64,000 nucleotides of DNA, taken from the NCBI GenBank assembly GCA_032629725.1, contig JAFEVB010000001.1, positions 1,178,001-1,242,000 on the forward strand, written 5' to 3'. A program made the translations under genes and the position numbers. The notes under the pieces are model-generated. The model worked only from the letters and a program-made list of their open reading frames with translations. It made no database searches and was not told the origin of the DNA. The DNA comes from Gremmenia infestans (Eukaryota; Ascomycota; Leotiomycetes; Helotiales; Hamatocanthoscyphaceae). Below are positions 35,501-47,261 of this stretch, one piece after another. Numbering within the stretch: the first letter of the stretch is position 1; every line of letters starts with the position of its first letter.

Positions 35501-37201
35501 AGTGAGCATGGCCAGAAGTGGGTGCCGCTACTGAAGGCCATTTCTGAGCTCGATGGCGTCTACCTGAAGCTCTTCCTCAACCCTAAAGAAAGGCTTCAAG
35601 AGCTTCCTGTAAAGCGATTCTATAGATACGTCATCGACTCAAAGCCAACTTTCGACGATGATGGAGCACTCAAAGATCTCAGTGCTACTTTCACGGGCGT
35701 TCCTCAAGAGGCATTGTTGAATTTGGGTATGGATGTCCCTCCTGCATGGCTTGTGGCGCCAAAGGTCTCAGTTCATGATTTGGACAATATCAAGCTCAGT
35801 TCTATCAAGACCAATGTCGACGCACTCTACGAGCTGGAGCATATTCTCATTGAGGGTCACTCGCGTGAAATTCCAGGTGGCGCACCTCCACGTGGTGCAC
35901 AGCTTGTTTTAGGCACTGAAAGAGATCCACATTTCGCTGATACGATTATCATGGCAAACCTGGGGTACTTCCAGTTTAAGGCCAACCCAGGTTTCTATAA
36001 GATTGACCTCCAGCAGGGCAGATCATCGGAGATCTTCAAGATAGACAGTGTTGGGGCTCAAGGATGGAGTCCAGTTCCTGGCGATAACACGACGGAAGTT
36101 GTATTGATGAGCTTCCAAGGAACCACTTTATACCCACGTCTCCCACGCAAGCCGGGCATGAAGACGGAAGATGTGCTTGAAGCAAAGTCAGAATTCAGGT
36201 CAAATATCGTGTCCCAAGGCTTCAAATTCGCTCAGGGTATTCTTGGCAAAGGCAAGCCGGTAGTGGAGATGGAAGCACAGGCTGACATCAACATTTTCTC
36301 CGTCGCAAGTGGTCACCTTTACGAGCGCATGCTGAACATCATGATGGTTAGCGTCATGAAGCACACCAAGCACACCGTCAAGTTCTGGTTCATTGAACAA
36401 TTTCTCTCCCCTTCATTCAAGGATTTCATTCCTTACCTAGCCGCCGAATACGGGTTCAAATACGAAATGGTGACCTACAAATGGCCTCACTGGCTACGCT
36501 CGCAAACCGAAAAGCAGCGCGAGATCTGGGGCTACAAGATCCTTTTCCTCGACGTCCTTTTCCCGCTTTCCCTCGACAAGGTCATCTTTGTTGATGCGGA
36601 TCAAATCGTACGAACAGACATGATCGAGCTCGTGAATCACGATCTAAAAGGCGCTCCCTACGGCTTCACGCCTATGTGCGACAGCAGGACCGAAATGGAA
36701 GGCTTCCGCTTCTGGAAACAAGGCTACTGGGAACGCTTCTTAGCAGGCCTACCCTACCATATCAGTGCCCTTTATGTCGTCGATCTCCATCGATTCCGCC
36801 AAATCGCCGCAGGAGACCGTCTGCGCCAGCAATACCACCAACTCTCCGCCGATCCCAACAGTTTGTCCAACCTCGACCAAGACCTACCTAATCACATGCA
36901 AAATATCCTCAAGATTCACAGTCTGCCCCAGGAATGGCTGTGGTGCGAGACGTGGTGCAGTGACGAGAGTCTGAAGGATGCGAAGACGATTGATTTGTGC
37001 AATAATCCGCAGACGAAGGAACCGAAGTTGGATCGCGCCAGGAGACAGGTGCCCGAGTGGACGGTGTATGACGATGAGATCGCAGCGGTTGATAGACGAC
37101 GGAAAGGTCTGGATGGGAATGGAAATGGAGAGAAAAAGAACGAGAAGAGTAGAACGCTAGATGAAGAGCCGGTTGCAACGAGTAAGAAGGATGAGTTGTA
37201 G
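32579..37201 (+). CDS. UDP-glucose:glycoprotein glucosyltransferase (UGGT/GPT1)
   Basis: Four exons (32579-32730, 32783-33136, 33187-34018, 34067-37201) give 1490 residues, the usual UGGT length. UGGT reglucosylates misfolded N-glycoproteins in the ER lumen, returning them to calnexin. Seen here: a signal peptide (about 1-28: GLTGALLATTYLHSICASA) and then the conserved SINVGLKASFSSAPYLLELLETAADEN. The thioredoxin-like folding-sensor region follows, then the beta-sandwich, then the C-terminal GT24 domain from INIFSVASGHLYERMLNIMM. That domain has the DAD metal/sugar motif in VIFVDADQIVR, GFTPMCDSR, GYWERFL, SALYVVDL and SNLDQDLPN. The protein ends KKDEL, an ER-retention signal. All catalytic landmarks are intact, unlike budding-yeast Kre5, so an active enzyme is likely. 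Confidence 0.96.
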
Positions 37202-38382
37202 ATCAGATGGGGTTTGGGTAATCAGTGTATAGTGTATTAGAATATGCCAATTCGTTCCTAGATGCTTCCTTCATGCTGCTCTTCCATCTTTGAGTGCATC
37301 TTTGCTTGGCCAAGTATCTGTCACTGCCACTGCCTTTTCACCTTGCCTTTTTTCAAATCGTAGAGAGCTGCTCACTTTCTCTTTGCCGCCCTAAAGGCTT
37401 TAACTAGAGATGCTCGATGACCCGAGCATACGAAGGTACCTACAGTACATCATCCCCCAATGCGAAGATACACATAGCCTAGGACATGCCTATCCTTAAA
37501 TGATTGCAAGCATAGATACATCTAAATCGGATTTCGGGCTGCGCTTGTCGCAACTGATCGCCATCAGGCAAGTCACGTTTTCTTCAGAAATATATCTACT
37601 TTTCAGGTCCTATGCCCCGCCACTTGACCGCTATGTGTATCAAATAAAGGTTCTATATACTTCTTATTGGTATCAACGAACTAGACTCAAGCCGCAGGTC
37701 TTCCTTGGCCATAATCATTCAAGATTAAATACAAGCATGGTTTTGAGAAGGCTGCAACTGTTACAACATATTGAAGAAACTTGTCTAGACTGTAAAAATA
37801 AATGCACAAGCAGCGCAAAGTTATGTCAAAGTGGACCTGAAGGGGGATAAATCACGTGATTGGTACTCATTCTAGGGACTTCAAATAGATCAGATAAATT
37901 AGCTGAAGACTAGGAACCTAGCCACTTTGAGTGTTTCAAGGGACCCCTCGATTAAACACAAAAATGATTGATCTATGAAAAGGTGGAGTGGCCAAGTGAT
38001 CTCAAGCTGGTTTTCAGAGGCAGACACGAAAATCTAGAACCTTGGCCGCGATCTAACGCCTATGTTAAAAGTGACGCAGGAATTCACCCTTCTTTGTTCA
38101 TTTATCATAAAAGAGCTACATGGTTGCTTGACTATTAAAAGCAAGGGGAACAGACTGCGTACACAATCCTAACAATGGCATGAATTGTAACAATCAACCT
38201 GTCAAACAACGAACTTCTTTGTTAATAGGTCTTCTCTATTTTAAATGTTCCTATAAAAGGACATACTTTCTCTTTATCTAAAACATTCAAAGAAGCCAAA
38301 CCGCTCCACAAATTAGCTCCCTCTCCCTCCTTCGAAAACTTGTATTTGAAATCATTCGAATCGGCATTAACCATCCGCTAGG
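37202..38382. other. Intergenic spacer, 1.2 kb
   Basis: No protein gene is supported. A CCTACAGTAC motif lies near 37438. A tRNA-like but degenerate stretch is at about 37981-38060 (A-box-like TGGCCAAGTGATC). AT-rich upstream sequence precedes the next gene. Confidence 0.5.
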
Positions 38383-38898
38383 ATGTCGCAAGAAATCATA
38401 TCCCAAAGACAAGCACCCGAATTGCCTCCCGAAATCCGTACGATGATCTTCGAGAATGTCTTGAGCTTCCACCTCGGATCCACCAAAAAGAAAACAAAGA
38501 AAGCACGCTGGACCGAGGTTGCCAATGAACTCCGCTCGTTATGTCTTGTATCCAAGAGGACACGCATTGAAGCGCAAGGAGTTTTCTTCGGACAAGCAAC
38601 CTGGAATATCGAGATTGATGTTCACGGACCTCCCGAAAATCTGAGAGTTTCTGCGGGCTTCTTGTATTCGAGATGTGAGTATTTAGGTTGGGAGATTCTC
38701 GATCGTTTCCGAGACCTCCATCTGATGTTTACTGAGTGTGATGATATTGACGCTGTGCAGAAGAAAATGGACGCTATCACTGCGAGACTGCAGGGCCTGG
38801 AATTTCGCAAACTGAATCTCTATTGGGATGCGGATCGACATGGTGTGCCTCTGATTTCTAAGGGACCTCCTTCCCAATCCGAAGTGAGGAACTCCTGA
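38383..38898 (+). CDS. Small F-box/2EXR-like fungal protein
   Basis: This is a single exon of 171 residues. Residues 10-25 read APELPPEIRTMIFENVLSF, a pattern of F-box-like or 2EXR domains common in filamentous fungi. CLVSKRTRIEAQGVFFGQATW follows, also typical of that class. The rest is alpha/beta with no known catalytic motif. If it is F-box-like it would be a substrate adaptor for an SCF ligase, but no leucine-rich repeats are present and it is short. The function is unknown. The ATG at 38383 is the first in frame. It could equally be the N-terminal part of a once longer protein. Confidence 0.6.
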   Translation: MSQEIISQRQAPELPPEIRTMIFENVLSFHLGSTKKKTKKARWTEVANELRSLCLVSKRTRIEAQGVFFGQATWNIEIDVHGPPENLRVSAGFLYSRCEYLGWEILDRFRDLHLMFTECDDIDAVQKKMDAITARLQGLEFRKLNLYWDADRHGVPLISKGPPSQSEVRNS

Positions 38899-39105
38899 GG
38901 ACAGTTTGTCTCGCGGTAAGCTGGAAATTCGGCATGTTTATTTGTAGTGCTAGGCGAAGTGGGACTTCAAAATTCGGTGACATTGAGTGCCGTCTTTTTA
39001 TGTCTGACAGTCGATTATGTACAGATAATAAATAGCAGACTCGGGGAGAGACACAGTCATAATAGCGTTTAGATTTAATTCCCCATCAATCATACTTATA
39101 ATTCC

Positions 39106-40099
39106 TTAATTGTGAACATGCGAAGGCTCTTCCCTAATAGCTGCCCACAAATCCTCGAACACCTTCGCCAGCCCCTCATCCAATGGCCCTTTTCCACAAG
39201 CCGTTAAACTCGCATCAATCTGCCCTGTATTACTTGCGCCCAAAATAACCCCATCCTGCTCACCCAACGGACTATGATGTAAAAGCCACCTCATCGTACC
39301 CTCCATAACCGCAATCCCCTCTTCATCACACCTTCTCTTCAACACCGCCAATGCATCAAGAGTCGGCTTCTTAAGATACGTATCCCCAAAGACCTTCATA
39401 GCATCGAATCGCGTGCCCGGGGCTGGTTTCAAGACATCGTCGATTTTCTTGGCAAGCAAACCGCCGGCTAAAGGGCTGAACGCGTAGAAGTTCATGTTGA
39501 GCTTTCGGAGGAGTGGCAATAAGGAGACCTCAGCGCTTCGCTGGACGGGGTTGTAGGCTCCTTGGTAGATTGAAGGGAGGGGATACTGTTCTTGCGTGCA
39601 GATGTCGTGGATCTTCTGGACTTCCGCAGGTGAGATGTTGCTTACGCCGAATTTGGCGAATTTGCCCTCTGAGTACAGCTTTCCGATTGCTCGGCACTGC
39701 TCTTCTAGTGGTGTTTCATGGTCAGGGCCGTGTAGATAGTCTTGCAGAGTTAGTGGTTGGTGCTGATAAAGTGATGAGGATGAGGCGCCCACAGATATCA
39801 ACCCTATCTTGACCCAAGGCCTTCAAACTCGCATTGCAATTCGCAATGATCTTCTCCTCAGCAAGACTCTTCGGCGAAAAGGCCGGCGCTTTCGTCGAAA
39901 TAGCGAAATGCTTGTAAGCCTGTACTTCTCCTAGCAGCTCCTCGGATTTACCTCCGGCATACACTCTAGCCGTATCTAAGTCTTTGATACCATGACTTTT
40001 CACGCACTTGAGGAACTCTTGGACTTGGGGCTTAGAGGCCATAGATGAAGAGCCGCCGCCAGCCGATGACCCCATCATTCCCACGATGACTTTAACCAT
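39106..40099 (-). CDS. Aldo-keto reductase, AKR7-like
   Basis: Two exons (39793-40099, 39106-39740) give 313 residues, a normal AKR length. The family reduces aldehydes and ketones with NADPH; AKR7 members include aflatoxin-aldehyde reductases. Seen here: the catalytic tetrad Asp and Tyr in DLDTARVYAGG, Lys in ISTKAP and His in YYLHGPD (completed across the 52-nt intron). Also present are FAKFGVSNISPAEV, YQGAYNPVQRSAE, FYAFSPLAGGLL and the cofactor-loop-like GVILGASNTGQID. An upstream in-frame ATG exists, but MVKVIVGMMGS matches the first strand of the family. Substrate cannot be told from sequence. No pathway genes lie nearby. Confidence 0.88.
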
Positions 40100-41767
40100 T
40101 TTGTGGGGCCTGAGCAGTGAGGCGAAATAGAAGGGAAGTATTTGAGCCAGGTGGAAGACTTGATTCCTTGGATGGAGTATCATATATATATAAAGAGTTT
40201 TGGATTTAATTTGTTATGGTTGGAGGTTCCCAGGTATTTATGCGACCTGCTAAACGGGATCTATTATGTCAGCGGCTACTCCGTAGCTTCAGCTCTATTG
40301 CGAACTACCTACTGAGAGAGGTAGTTACCATCAGAGCTTCCAACCAAGAGCGTCTACCATTGACAAGGCACAAGTAGTGGCTCAAGGAGAATTACGAAAA
40401 GAGCCAAAATAGGAAATAAACATAAGCGCGTGGGTTGCGAACGCTTTGGCATGCGACATCGATCGCGACTGGAGGGGTTGAATCAGATCCTGAATCCAGC
40501 CACAAATGATTAATCGTAGAAGCTCATACTAGCTCCTATTAAATATTATTGACATAATATTGATTACTTGTATAGAAGTACGGATTAGCAATGCGCAGCT
40601 GCAGATTAGTCGCAGAGCGAAACTTGTTATTACTGTAAAAGCGGGGCACATGGTAAGCGAGGACAAAGGGGCTGGTGGGTGGCTTGTTCTGCACGACTGT
40701 GGATTCATTGTGCGACCGTCTTATTTTCTTTGTAATCTAGATTAGCATGTCAGTGATCGAGGCATCGGCATTTTCTGCCTACGTACTTTGAGACTTCGAA
40801 GGAAAGACATTGGAAAGCTGCGGCTATGATGGATCGCAGAGGGAAAGCAAAACAAAGAGAGAAATATGCTAGGATCCTAGATCTAGTCAATTATTCGCAA
40901 AAGTCACTTTTGAATCAGTACCTTTAAGATATTAACGGTTTACAAGGTACTTGATAGAGGGGTTTGACTCTTGCTGGGAAGTAGCTTGAAAGTGTTCAGA
41001 GTCATTTAGTGACGTATTAACGACTCATTTCACTTACAAGTTGCAACGTCAACACACGGTTTGCATTAGCAATGTAAGCAAACGCTTTTCGCTGCTTGAA
41101 CATAAGAGCCTCATTACCTTGCCTTTTATAATACCAGTCTCTGCCCATGTTCTTCCGGTATATGATATAGGAGACCAGACAAATATATGTGTAGAGGTGA
41201 TACTCAAAACCACTATAGAACCGAACTCCCTAAGATGCTTTGAAATCATCTGTCTTCCACTAGGATCCACAGCTGAAATGACAATCTGCTCAAATCAGCG
41301 CAGAGGCTCTTTCAACAGCTATGGAGTTACCCAGGGGACGTGTTTTATGTGAATAGGTTTCGGTCAACTGTATTAGGCATAGCAGTTACTAGGGAGATGC
41401 TAGCTCGTTGCATTAGCGGCTTGTCGCAGTTCGTTGGCAAGAGAACGATGCCAAGAGAACGTTCGAGATACTCCGCCTGTTGACAGACTTTTCTTCAACA
41501 TTAAAACTTTTCCTCAACCTCCAAACCTCAGATTTCTCAACAACAAACCAGACAATTCGTCCCCAGAATAACAAGTGAGTCCAGCATCTGACATCTTGCA
41601 TAAGGAGCGGAAAATCTTGGTCCCTAGAAACCCACGCTCAAGTGATCTCTGAAGGAAAAATTACAATTTCGCCCCCCAGCGAGTCACTCCCCCCACCCAC
41701 ATTTACTGACACTCCTGCTTCCTCTAGGATATCAAGCATCAAACTAACCCCAGCGAGAACCTTATTC
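40100..41767. other. Intergenic spacer, 1.7 kb
   Basis: No gene is supported. The open frames (for example 41041-41352) lack family motifs. The last 250 bases before the next gene are rich in C and A, resembling a fungal promoter/leader, and contain ccccccagcgagtcactcc. Confidence 0.5.
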
Positions 41768-43135
41768 ATGATGTCTAAGAAGCGCGAAAATGGCAAGAGC
41801 TCTGCTAAAGAGCAGAAGCCTCAGACAGACTCCGATAGCGATTGTAAGTACCGACAGCTCCCTAAGGTAATCAAGAGCCACGATTGACATTTATCGCAGC
41901 CCCCTCTACAGGACAACGACCTACAGCCAGTGACAACCAAACAGGTTGGGCTCCCACTCGTCCAGGAAATCCAATTACTGATTATTAGAAGCTACCCCCG
42001 GAAGCAATCAGCGTCGTCCTGCCGCCCGTCGCGCTGGTGCGACTACCCAAGACGAAGAGCCCAAGCCCGGCCGGGGAGGGAAAGGAATTAAAGTAAGGCA
42101 ACTGTTTATTAGCCTTCAAGTAAAGATTTGGCTAATATCGGCTTGTAGAATCCTCACAAAGCACCAATCGCTCCACCAAACACGGTATTCTTGTTGAAGC
42201 AAAATCCTTCCATCAATCCCAAACGCAAATTCGTTCTGGGCAACCCTGAGCCTAAAAGACTTATGCTGGAGCTGTATGATACGATGGGTAGACAGGTTAG
42301 TCTTCTTTTCACGCCTTCCACTCGATTTCTTTGTTTAGCATTTGTTAGGAGTTTACGGACATGTGAGGAGATACTAGACCACTGACTCCTTGTGTCTTGC
42401 TAGATCCTCCACAACTACACGGCGACCGGTCCCCGGAACTGGAACGATCCGCGCTTTATCAAAAAAATCAACTCATGGAGAGATCAAGCTATTCGACGAC
42501 ACTTCAAAGATGACCCAGAGCATGTGATAAAGAAGCGCGCCAACTACACTTGGATGGAGAAGGAGTTCTTTGGACGCAAGCTCAGGCGGTATTTCCACAG
42601 AAAGAAGCTCATCCTGGAGAGGCGCAATAATCCAGGGGACGAAAAGAAGGATGCTCCGATATATGTCAAGAAGAATATTAGAGACCTTATGAAATTGGAC
42701 ACCGGGGACTGGAAGCAGTTGGCTAAGAAACACAATCGCTATTTCGCAGGAAAGAACGTCCCGATTGGCGAACCTCGGAAGGGTGGAGAGCCTACCAAGA
42801 AAGAGTTTGAGATTACGAACCGCAAGTACGTTAGTCTCAAGAACGTCTACTCCAGGGAACAGCAAGCTGCTATGATCGACGAGGTAGTAGACGGAGAATG
42901 CAACGAGGTTGGCGCGACCGATTCGGAGTCAATTGGAGAAGAGGATAATACCGCTGCCGATGGTGATTCGGATCAAGACTCTGATGGAGAAGACCATGGC
43001 CCTCAGGAGGGACCCGAAGATGAAATCAATAAAGGATACAATGGATTCAAGGGGGAATCTGATGATGAGGATGATGGCCGGCGCCTTGCTTCCAATACCA
43101 CCGGTGGTATCCGTATCCCAGCCTACCGGTATTGA
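41768..43135 (+). CDS. Unrecognised family protein, copy A (SANT-like core, acidic tail)
   Basis: Five exons (41768-41843, 41900-41944, 41989-42092, 42149-42295, 42404-43135) give 367 residues. I do not recognise a named family. Seen: a basic, Ser-rich N-terminus (MSKKRENGKSS) with GRGGKG near residue 85, then NPHKAPIAPPNTVF after a phase-0 intron and WNDPRFIKKINSWRDQAIRR near 137-155. Next is YTWMEKEFFGRKLRRYFHRK near 168-190 and GDWKQLAKKHNRYFAGKNVPIGE near 220-240. An acidic tail (about 285-350) ends in DDGRRLASNTTGGIRIPA. The W..E..FF...LRRYF plus HNRYF layout recalls Myb/SANT-like helix-turn-helix modules, which would suggest chromatin or DNA binding. This is inference. A homologous gene lies 2.65 kb downstream in the same orientation. 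Confidence 0.75.
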
Positions 43136-45788
43136 ACGACGGCATAATATATGGCCGGTTATTTGTCTAAGTTAGTAAAGGAATAAAGGGCAGGGCATAT
43201 CATTTTAATACTTTATTGAGTATAAACAATGAATTAATATTAATGTCTATATCATCAGCGTTATGATTATTTGATTCATTAATTGGCTGGAGGCTGTTAT
43301 TGCTAAGATAATAGGCGCACCGCACTCCTAATATATAAAGCTGATTAAGTATGCAATTGTACTCTATTGGTTTCAGAAAGTATTTATCAGAAGTTGTATA
43401 GATAAGCGCAAATTATCCTCTGATCTCCCTAAATAATCTAAAAATTAGACCAGCTTATAATACAAGTCAAGTGCGTTAAATTACATGATTTGGCATACAC
43501 TATAGACTATGACTTAGGTACAATGTGACTCTACAAACCTCAAAAGCCAAACAACATCAACTATTCTAGCAAAGTCGATATAGACAAGTAGATTGTGGAA
43601 GTAGTAAATGGCCGCGAAGACTAATATCACAGGTCTGTCCAACTTGAAGGTCTCCAAGCACATATAAGAAGTTCTACCTATGGCCTTGAGATTCTCGCCG
43701 ACAATTCAGAAATATCCTTTACTTAGAATATATCTTGGCCTAAAGAATATGCTCTGAAACTTTAAGACATTGGAGCATAACCTGGCACTCATATGGAACA
43801 GAGTGCCTGGTTTTCATGCCCTAAGACCTAAGCCCTAAATTTCAATCACCTGATCTATATTGGAACGTTCTAGCCTCATTTACCAGGAAGAGCTCCATAG
43901 TCCTTTCTATTTCTGGATGCATCGATGCACAGAACAGCCCAGAAACCCTGTTTGCATGCATTCATTTCGAGCTCTGCGCACTCTCTACTAGTGAGGGGTA
44001 TGGGGGAACTATTGACCGACCCTCTGTTACTGGTGGACTATACCCATCACTCTTTATATGCGTGAATATGATTTGGTCCTATGAACAGAAGACGATTTGA
44101 ATAGCATCATTATTTCCGATATTGTGCCGTCATAACCAGCCCACTTTTGCTCTCTTTTGCTCTCTTTTGCACTGCCCAGGGGGCCAAGAGCTGTGTGAAT
44201 ATACACCCAGCGAGTGAGCTTCAAGAACGCCAATGGAATCTGGTTCTCAGGCTCCGCGCTATGCACATGGAGCATGGGTCTCTCTCAAAGTCTTCATAAA
44301 AGGGGCCCTCGGACACCCGTGAACTCTCTTTGCAACATCGAGAAAACATCCCGACATAAAAGCAATTCTGCAACAAAGCATCCTCTCACATCCAACAACA
44401 ATAATTGTTCTTAGTATCAAACAGGCTTTGATACGAGACGCTTACCTTCTGCCCGACAAGTCTTTGTTCTTCGTTGCCTCCCTTTCGCCAGCGCGGACAT
44501 CCTCGTCTCTCTAGCAACACCTCTTAATTGGCAATTGACGCGTCTAAAAATATCGCCCAGGAGCTCTTTGCGGCCAGAGCGCTGTCCTGAACGAGACAAG
44601 TATCAGATATCTCGACAATCCCTCTTAGCGAAACCACAAGAGACAAAGAGAAGGAAATCAGTTCTCACAAAGGCAAGTTGCAATCACTTTCTATTGCGTA
44701 GCTTCACTTCACCTCCTTGCGGCTAGTGCTCCTAACAGCCTGCCTCGATCAAACTTGGGTTACAATTGAGGGCAGGCTATTAGCAAAGTCCCAGTCGTCC
44801 CACCCACACTCTGGAGCTCTGTTTGACGGCAACCTCTCTGGATGTTTCGCCCACTCTGAGACACTCTTCGAGCCCCGTCCAAACAAATCTCGAAGGAAGT
44901 GGAAGGCCCAACTCCCAACTGCTCCCACCTTCCAAACTGGCAAGCATAAAGGCACAAACTGACAATAGTTCCAGGAAGCCATTGACCTCAACCAAAGCCC
45001 TTCTCGAGAGCAAGAGCGAAAGTCATTGCCTTACAATACCCATCAACAAGCCTCCTCGACGACTACGTCGATAGCTCTATTTTTCACCCACTCGCCAAGT
45101 CTTCCCAAGTACGAAAAACAGTCAACTCGAAGCGAGTATGTACCTGCTTTTCTCTCTACTTTGCTCTCAGCCTCTTTCTCAGCCTCTCTCTAAGCCTCGG
45201 GCCCCACTTTTACTAAAGTGAATCTATACTGACGTACAAATAGCAAGTGATTCCACTACTTTCGGAAGACCGATCTACTATCTTCAAGCCAATACAACTG
45301 CTTCTCGGTGCATATTGTCACGATACATCCTCTCTTCCCTGAAAAACGACAACGTTGCCGGAATAACTCAATACCGAAAAAACGAGTGGTTATCTCAAAA
45401 GCACTTGACTTATTGCACACTCTACAAAGAATCTTCAAACAGTGGTAGGTTCCTTTCCCGTTTCAACTGATTTTCCTCGTTGGAGGAGAGAACCTCGAAA
45501 GTGCTCCGAGGCTTCAGTCCTTTGCTCAATGGGAATCTCTTTAGCAAAGCATCACCTGCTAGATGCTTCGATGCAAAGTGGTGCAGAGTACTCTGTAATT
45601 TTGAATCATTCCTTCCAGGAGAGATCACAGCTTGAAGATCAACCATTGCCAAGCCAGTTGGTGATAGATCGTTCCTCCAAAGTGCTTTAGTGCTCTTTGC
45701 CTTTTTTTGTTATAACAGGGTGGCGCAAGAAATAAAGAGAAAGACCAAGAAAAGACAACACTGCTAATTTGAGTGAGAACAGATCAAT
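43136..45788. other. Spacer between paralogs A and B
   Basis: 43.14-43.56 kb is markedly AT- and TpA-rich. Near 44141-44172 a 10-base word ttttgctctc is repeated two to three times. From about 44.3 kb to 45.78 kb the plus strand is C/T- and A-rich, with ctcagcctcttt-like repeats near 45170-45195, resembling a long promoter or leader of copy B. No coding gene or third copy could be supported. Confidence 0.5.
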
Positions 45789-47261
45789 ATGACGCGCACG
45801 GGGAAGGAACCTGGTATGGGCGAGGATGAAAACTCCTCAACTGGTCACAGACAAGGCAAAGAGTCATCCAATGCGCCCAGCCAAACAAACCGAGCCACCA
45901 GCCACCAAGTCCCGGCGGGCCATCAATACATCGCAAGCGGGTTGCCTTCGACTCGTCGTCGACAGAATGGACAAGTGTAAGTTCATCCAAAGCCTTTCCC
46001 TTCTGTGGTATTATTGGACTAATACCTTCTAAGGCTATCAACTCCATTTGGACGCGGCAACCAAGGCCGAGCAGCTTCTAACTTGCCCCAGAATACAGCC
46101 GTTCCTGTAACCCAAAACACTGCTCAGAGCAGTAGCCCCTCAGAGAATTCCAAGAAGCGCAAGGCTTCTTCTTTGACACCGGGTACTGGTAGAAATGGTG
46201 CAAGGGCGCCTAAGACGAGCAGTAAGAAGCGAGTTGCCGAGGTAAGTGCTCATCTTCCAGTCCAGTCAACAGAGAGCTCCATTGGAGAGAAAACACTTTG
46301 GCTAACACTTTCACAGAATGCCAAGAAGCACACGCCGTACACTCCTCCAGGCACCTTGTTCAATTGGAAAGACAATCGGCATATCCCGACCACAAACCCC
46401 TGTATCTTGGGGGTACAAGGACGACGTCGTGATATGACGCTTCCGATGGTCGATATCAAGGGGAATAAATTCACATATAGGTGGCCCCATCGAAAAAACA
46501 TGGACTGGAACGACAAGAGACACATCGCTGGAGTTCACAAGTGGCGCAAGCAGCTCATAGACCGACGACTCGGCTCCTTAGACCTGACAATCCCGAAGAC
46601 AACACGCCCTCATTGGACTGAGCGCGAGCAAGCTTCCATTCAGTCCCTCATGAGGGCTCGATATGAGGCGACGGGCGAATTGCTCCAATTGAAGGACTTC
46701 CAAGACATAACCGAAGAGCACAACCGAACCTTCGAGGGCGTGAAAATTCGTGTTGGCGAGCGGACTCCCTCGGGGAGGAACACCAACGGTAAGATGTCCA
46801 AGGGTAGCATCGTCAAGATAGCTCACGTTTTGGGTCGGAGAACTGCATATGCTGTATACTCGCAAGCCCAGCGCTGGAAGGGGGGCAGCGAGTACGTCCA
46901 CAAGCAAGGCCCGCGAGCTGGAAATGCCAATGAGGACCAAAAAGCTTCGGTAGACCCGGTATTGCCTACAGACAATTTGCCAGGCAGCGAAGTCGAGGAA
47001 GATTATACCGAGGGATATGTGAACACGGATGTCCCAGGTGATATGGACAACGATCTTTATCACTCCGATACCTCGGACGATGGTGACGCTGGCGACCAAG
47101 AGGAGGAGGACGATGAGGAGGAAGAGGATAAGGAAAACACGAAGGCACCTCGTGGTCACGGACGTGAATTTGACGCCCATCTCGAGGACTCTTCCGACGA
47201 CGAAGATGAGGGCCGGAGACCTGCCAGCAATCAGACAGGCGCGCGCCCTATTCCGGCCTAA
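45789..47261 (+). CDS. Unrecognised family protein, copy B (paralog of 41768-43135)
   Basis: Three exons (45789-45976, 46034-46241, 46317-47261) give 446 residues. The second intron (46242-46316, 75 nt, GTAAGT start, GCTAAC branch, CACAG end) has no stop and keeps frame, so retention would add 25 residues. The order of parts matches copy A. A low-complexity Asn/Gln/Ser-rich N-terminus with KKRKASS and KTSSKKR comes first. Then NAKKHTPYTPPGTLFNWKDN follows the phase-0 intron, DWNDKRHIAGVHKWRKQL is near 196, HWTEREQASIQSLMRARY near 231 and DITEEHNRTFEGVKIRVGE near 265. A Glu/Asp-rich tail (about 330-430) ends in DEGRRPASNQTGARPIPA. Function unknown; a nuclear, DNA- or chromatin-associated role is inferred from basic NLS-like clusters and the SANT-like core. 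Confidence 0.75.

Noticed and set aside
37981..38060. tRNA-like stretch with A-box-like TGGCCAAGTGATC
   Set aside because: Acceptor, D and T arms do not pair, and the B box is only loosely matched (atctagaacc). At best it is a tRNA-derived remnant, so it is not listed as a gene.
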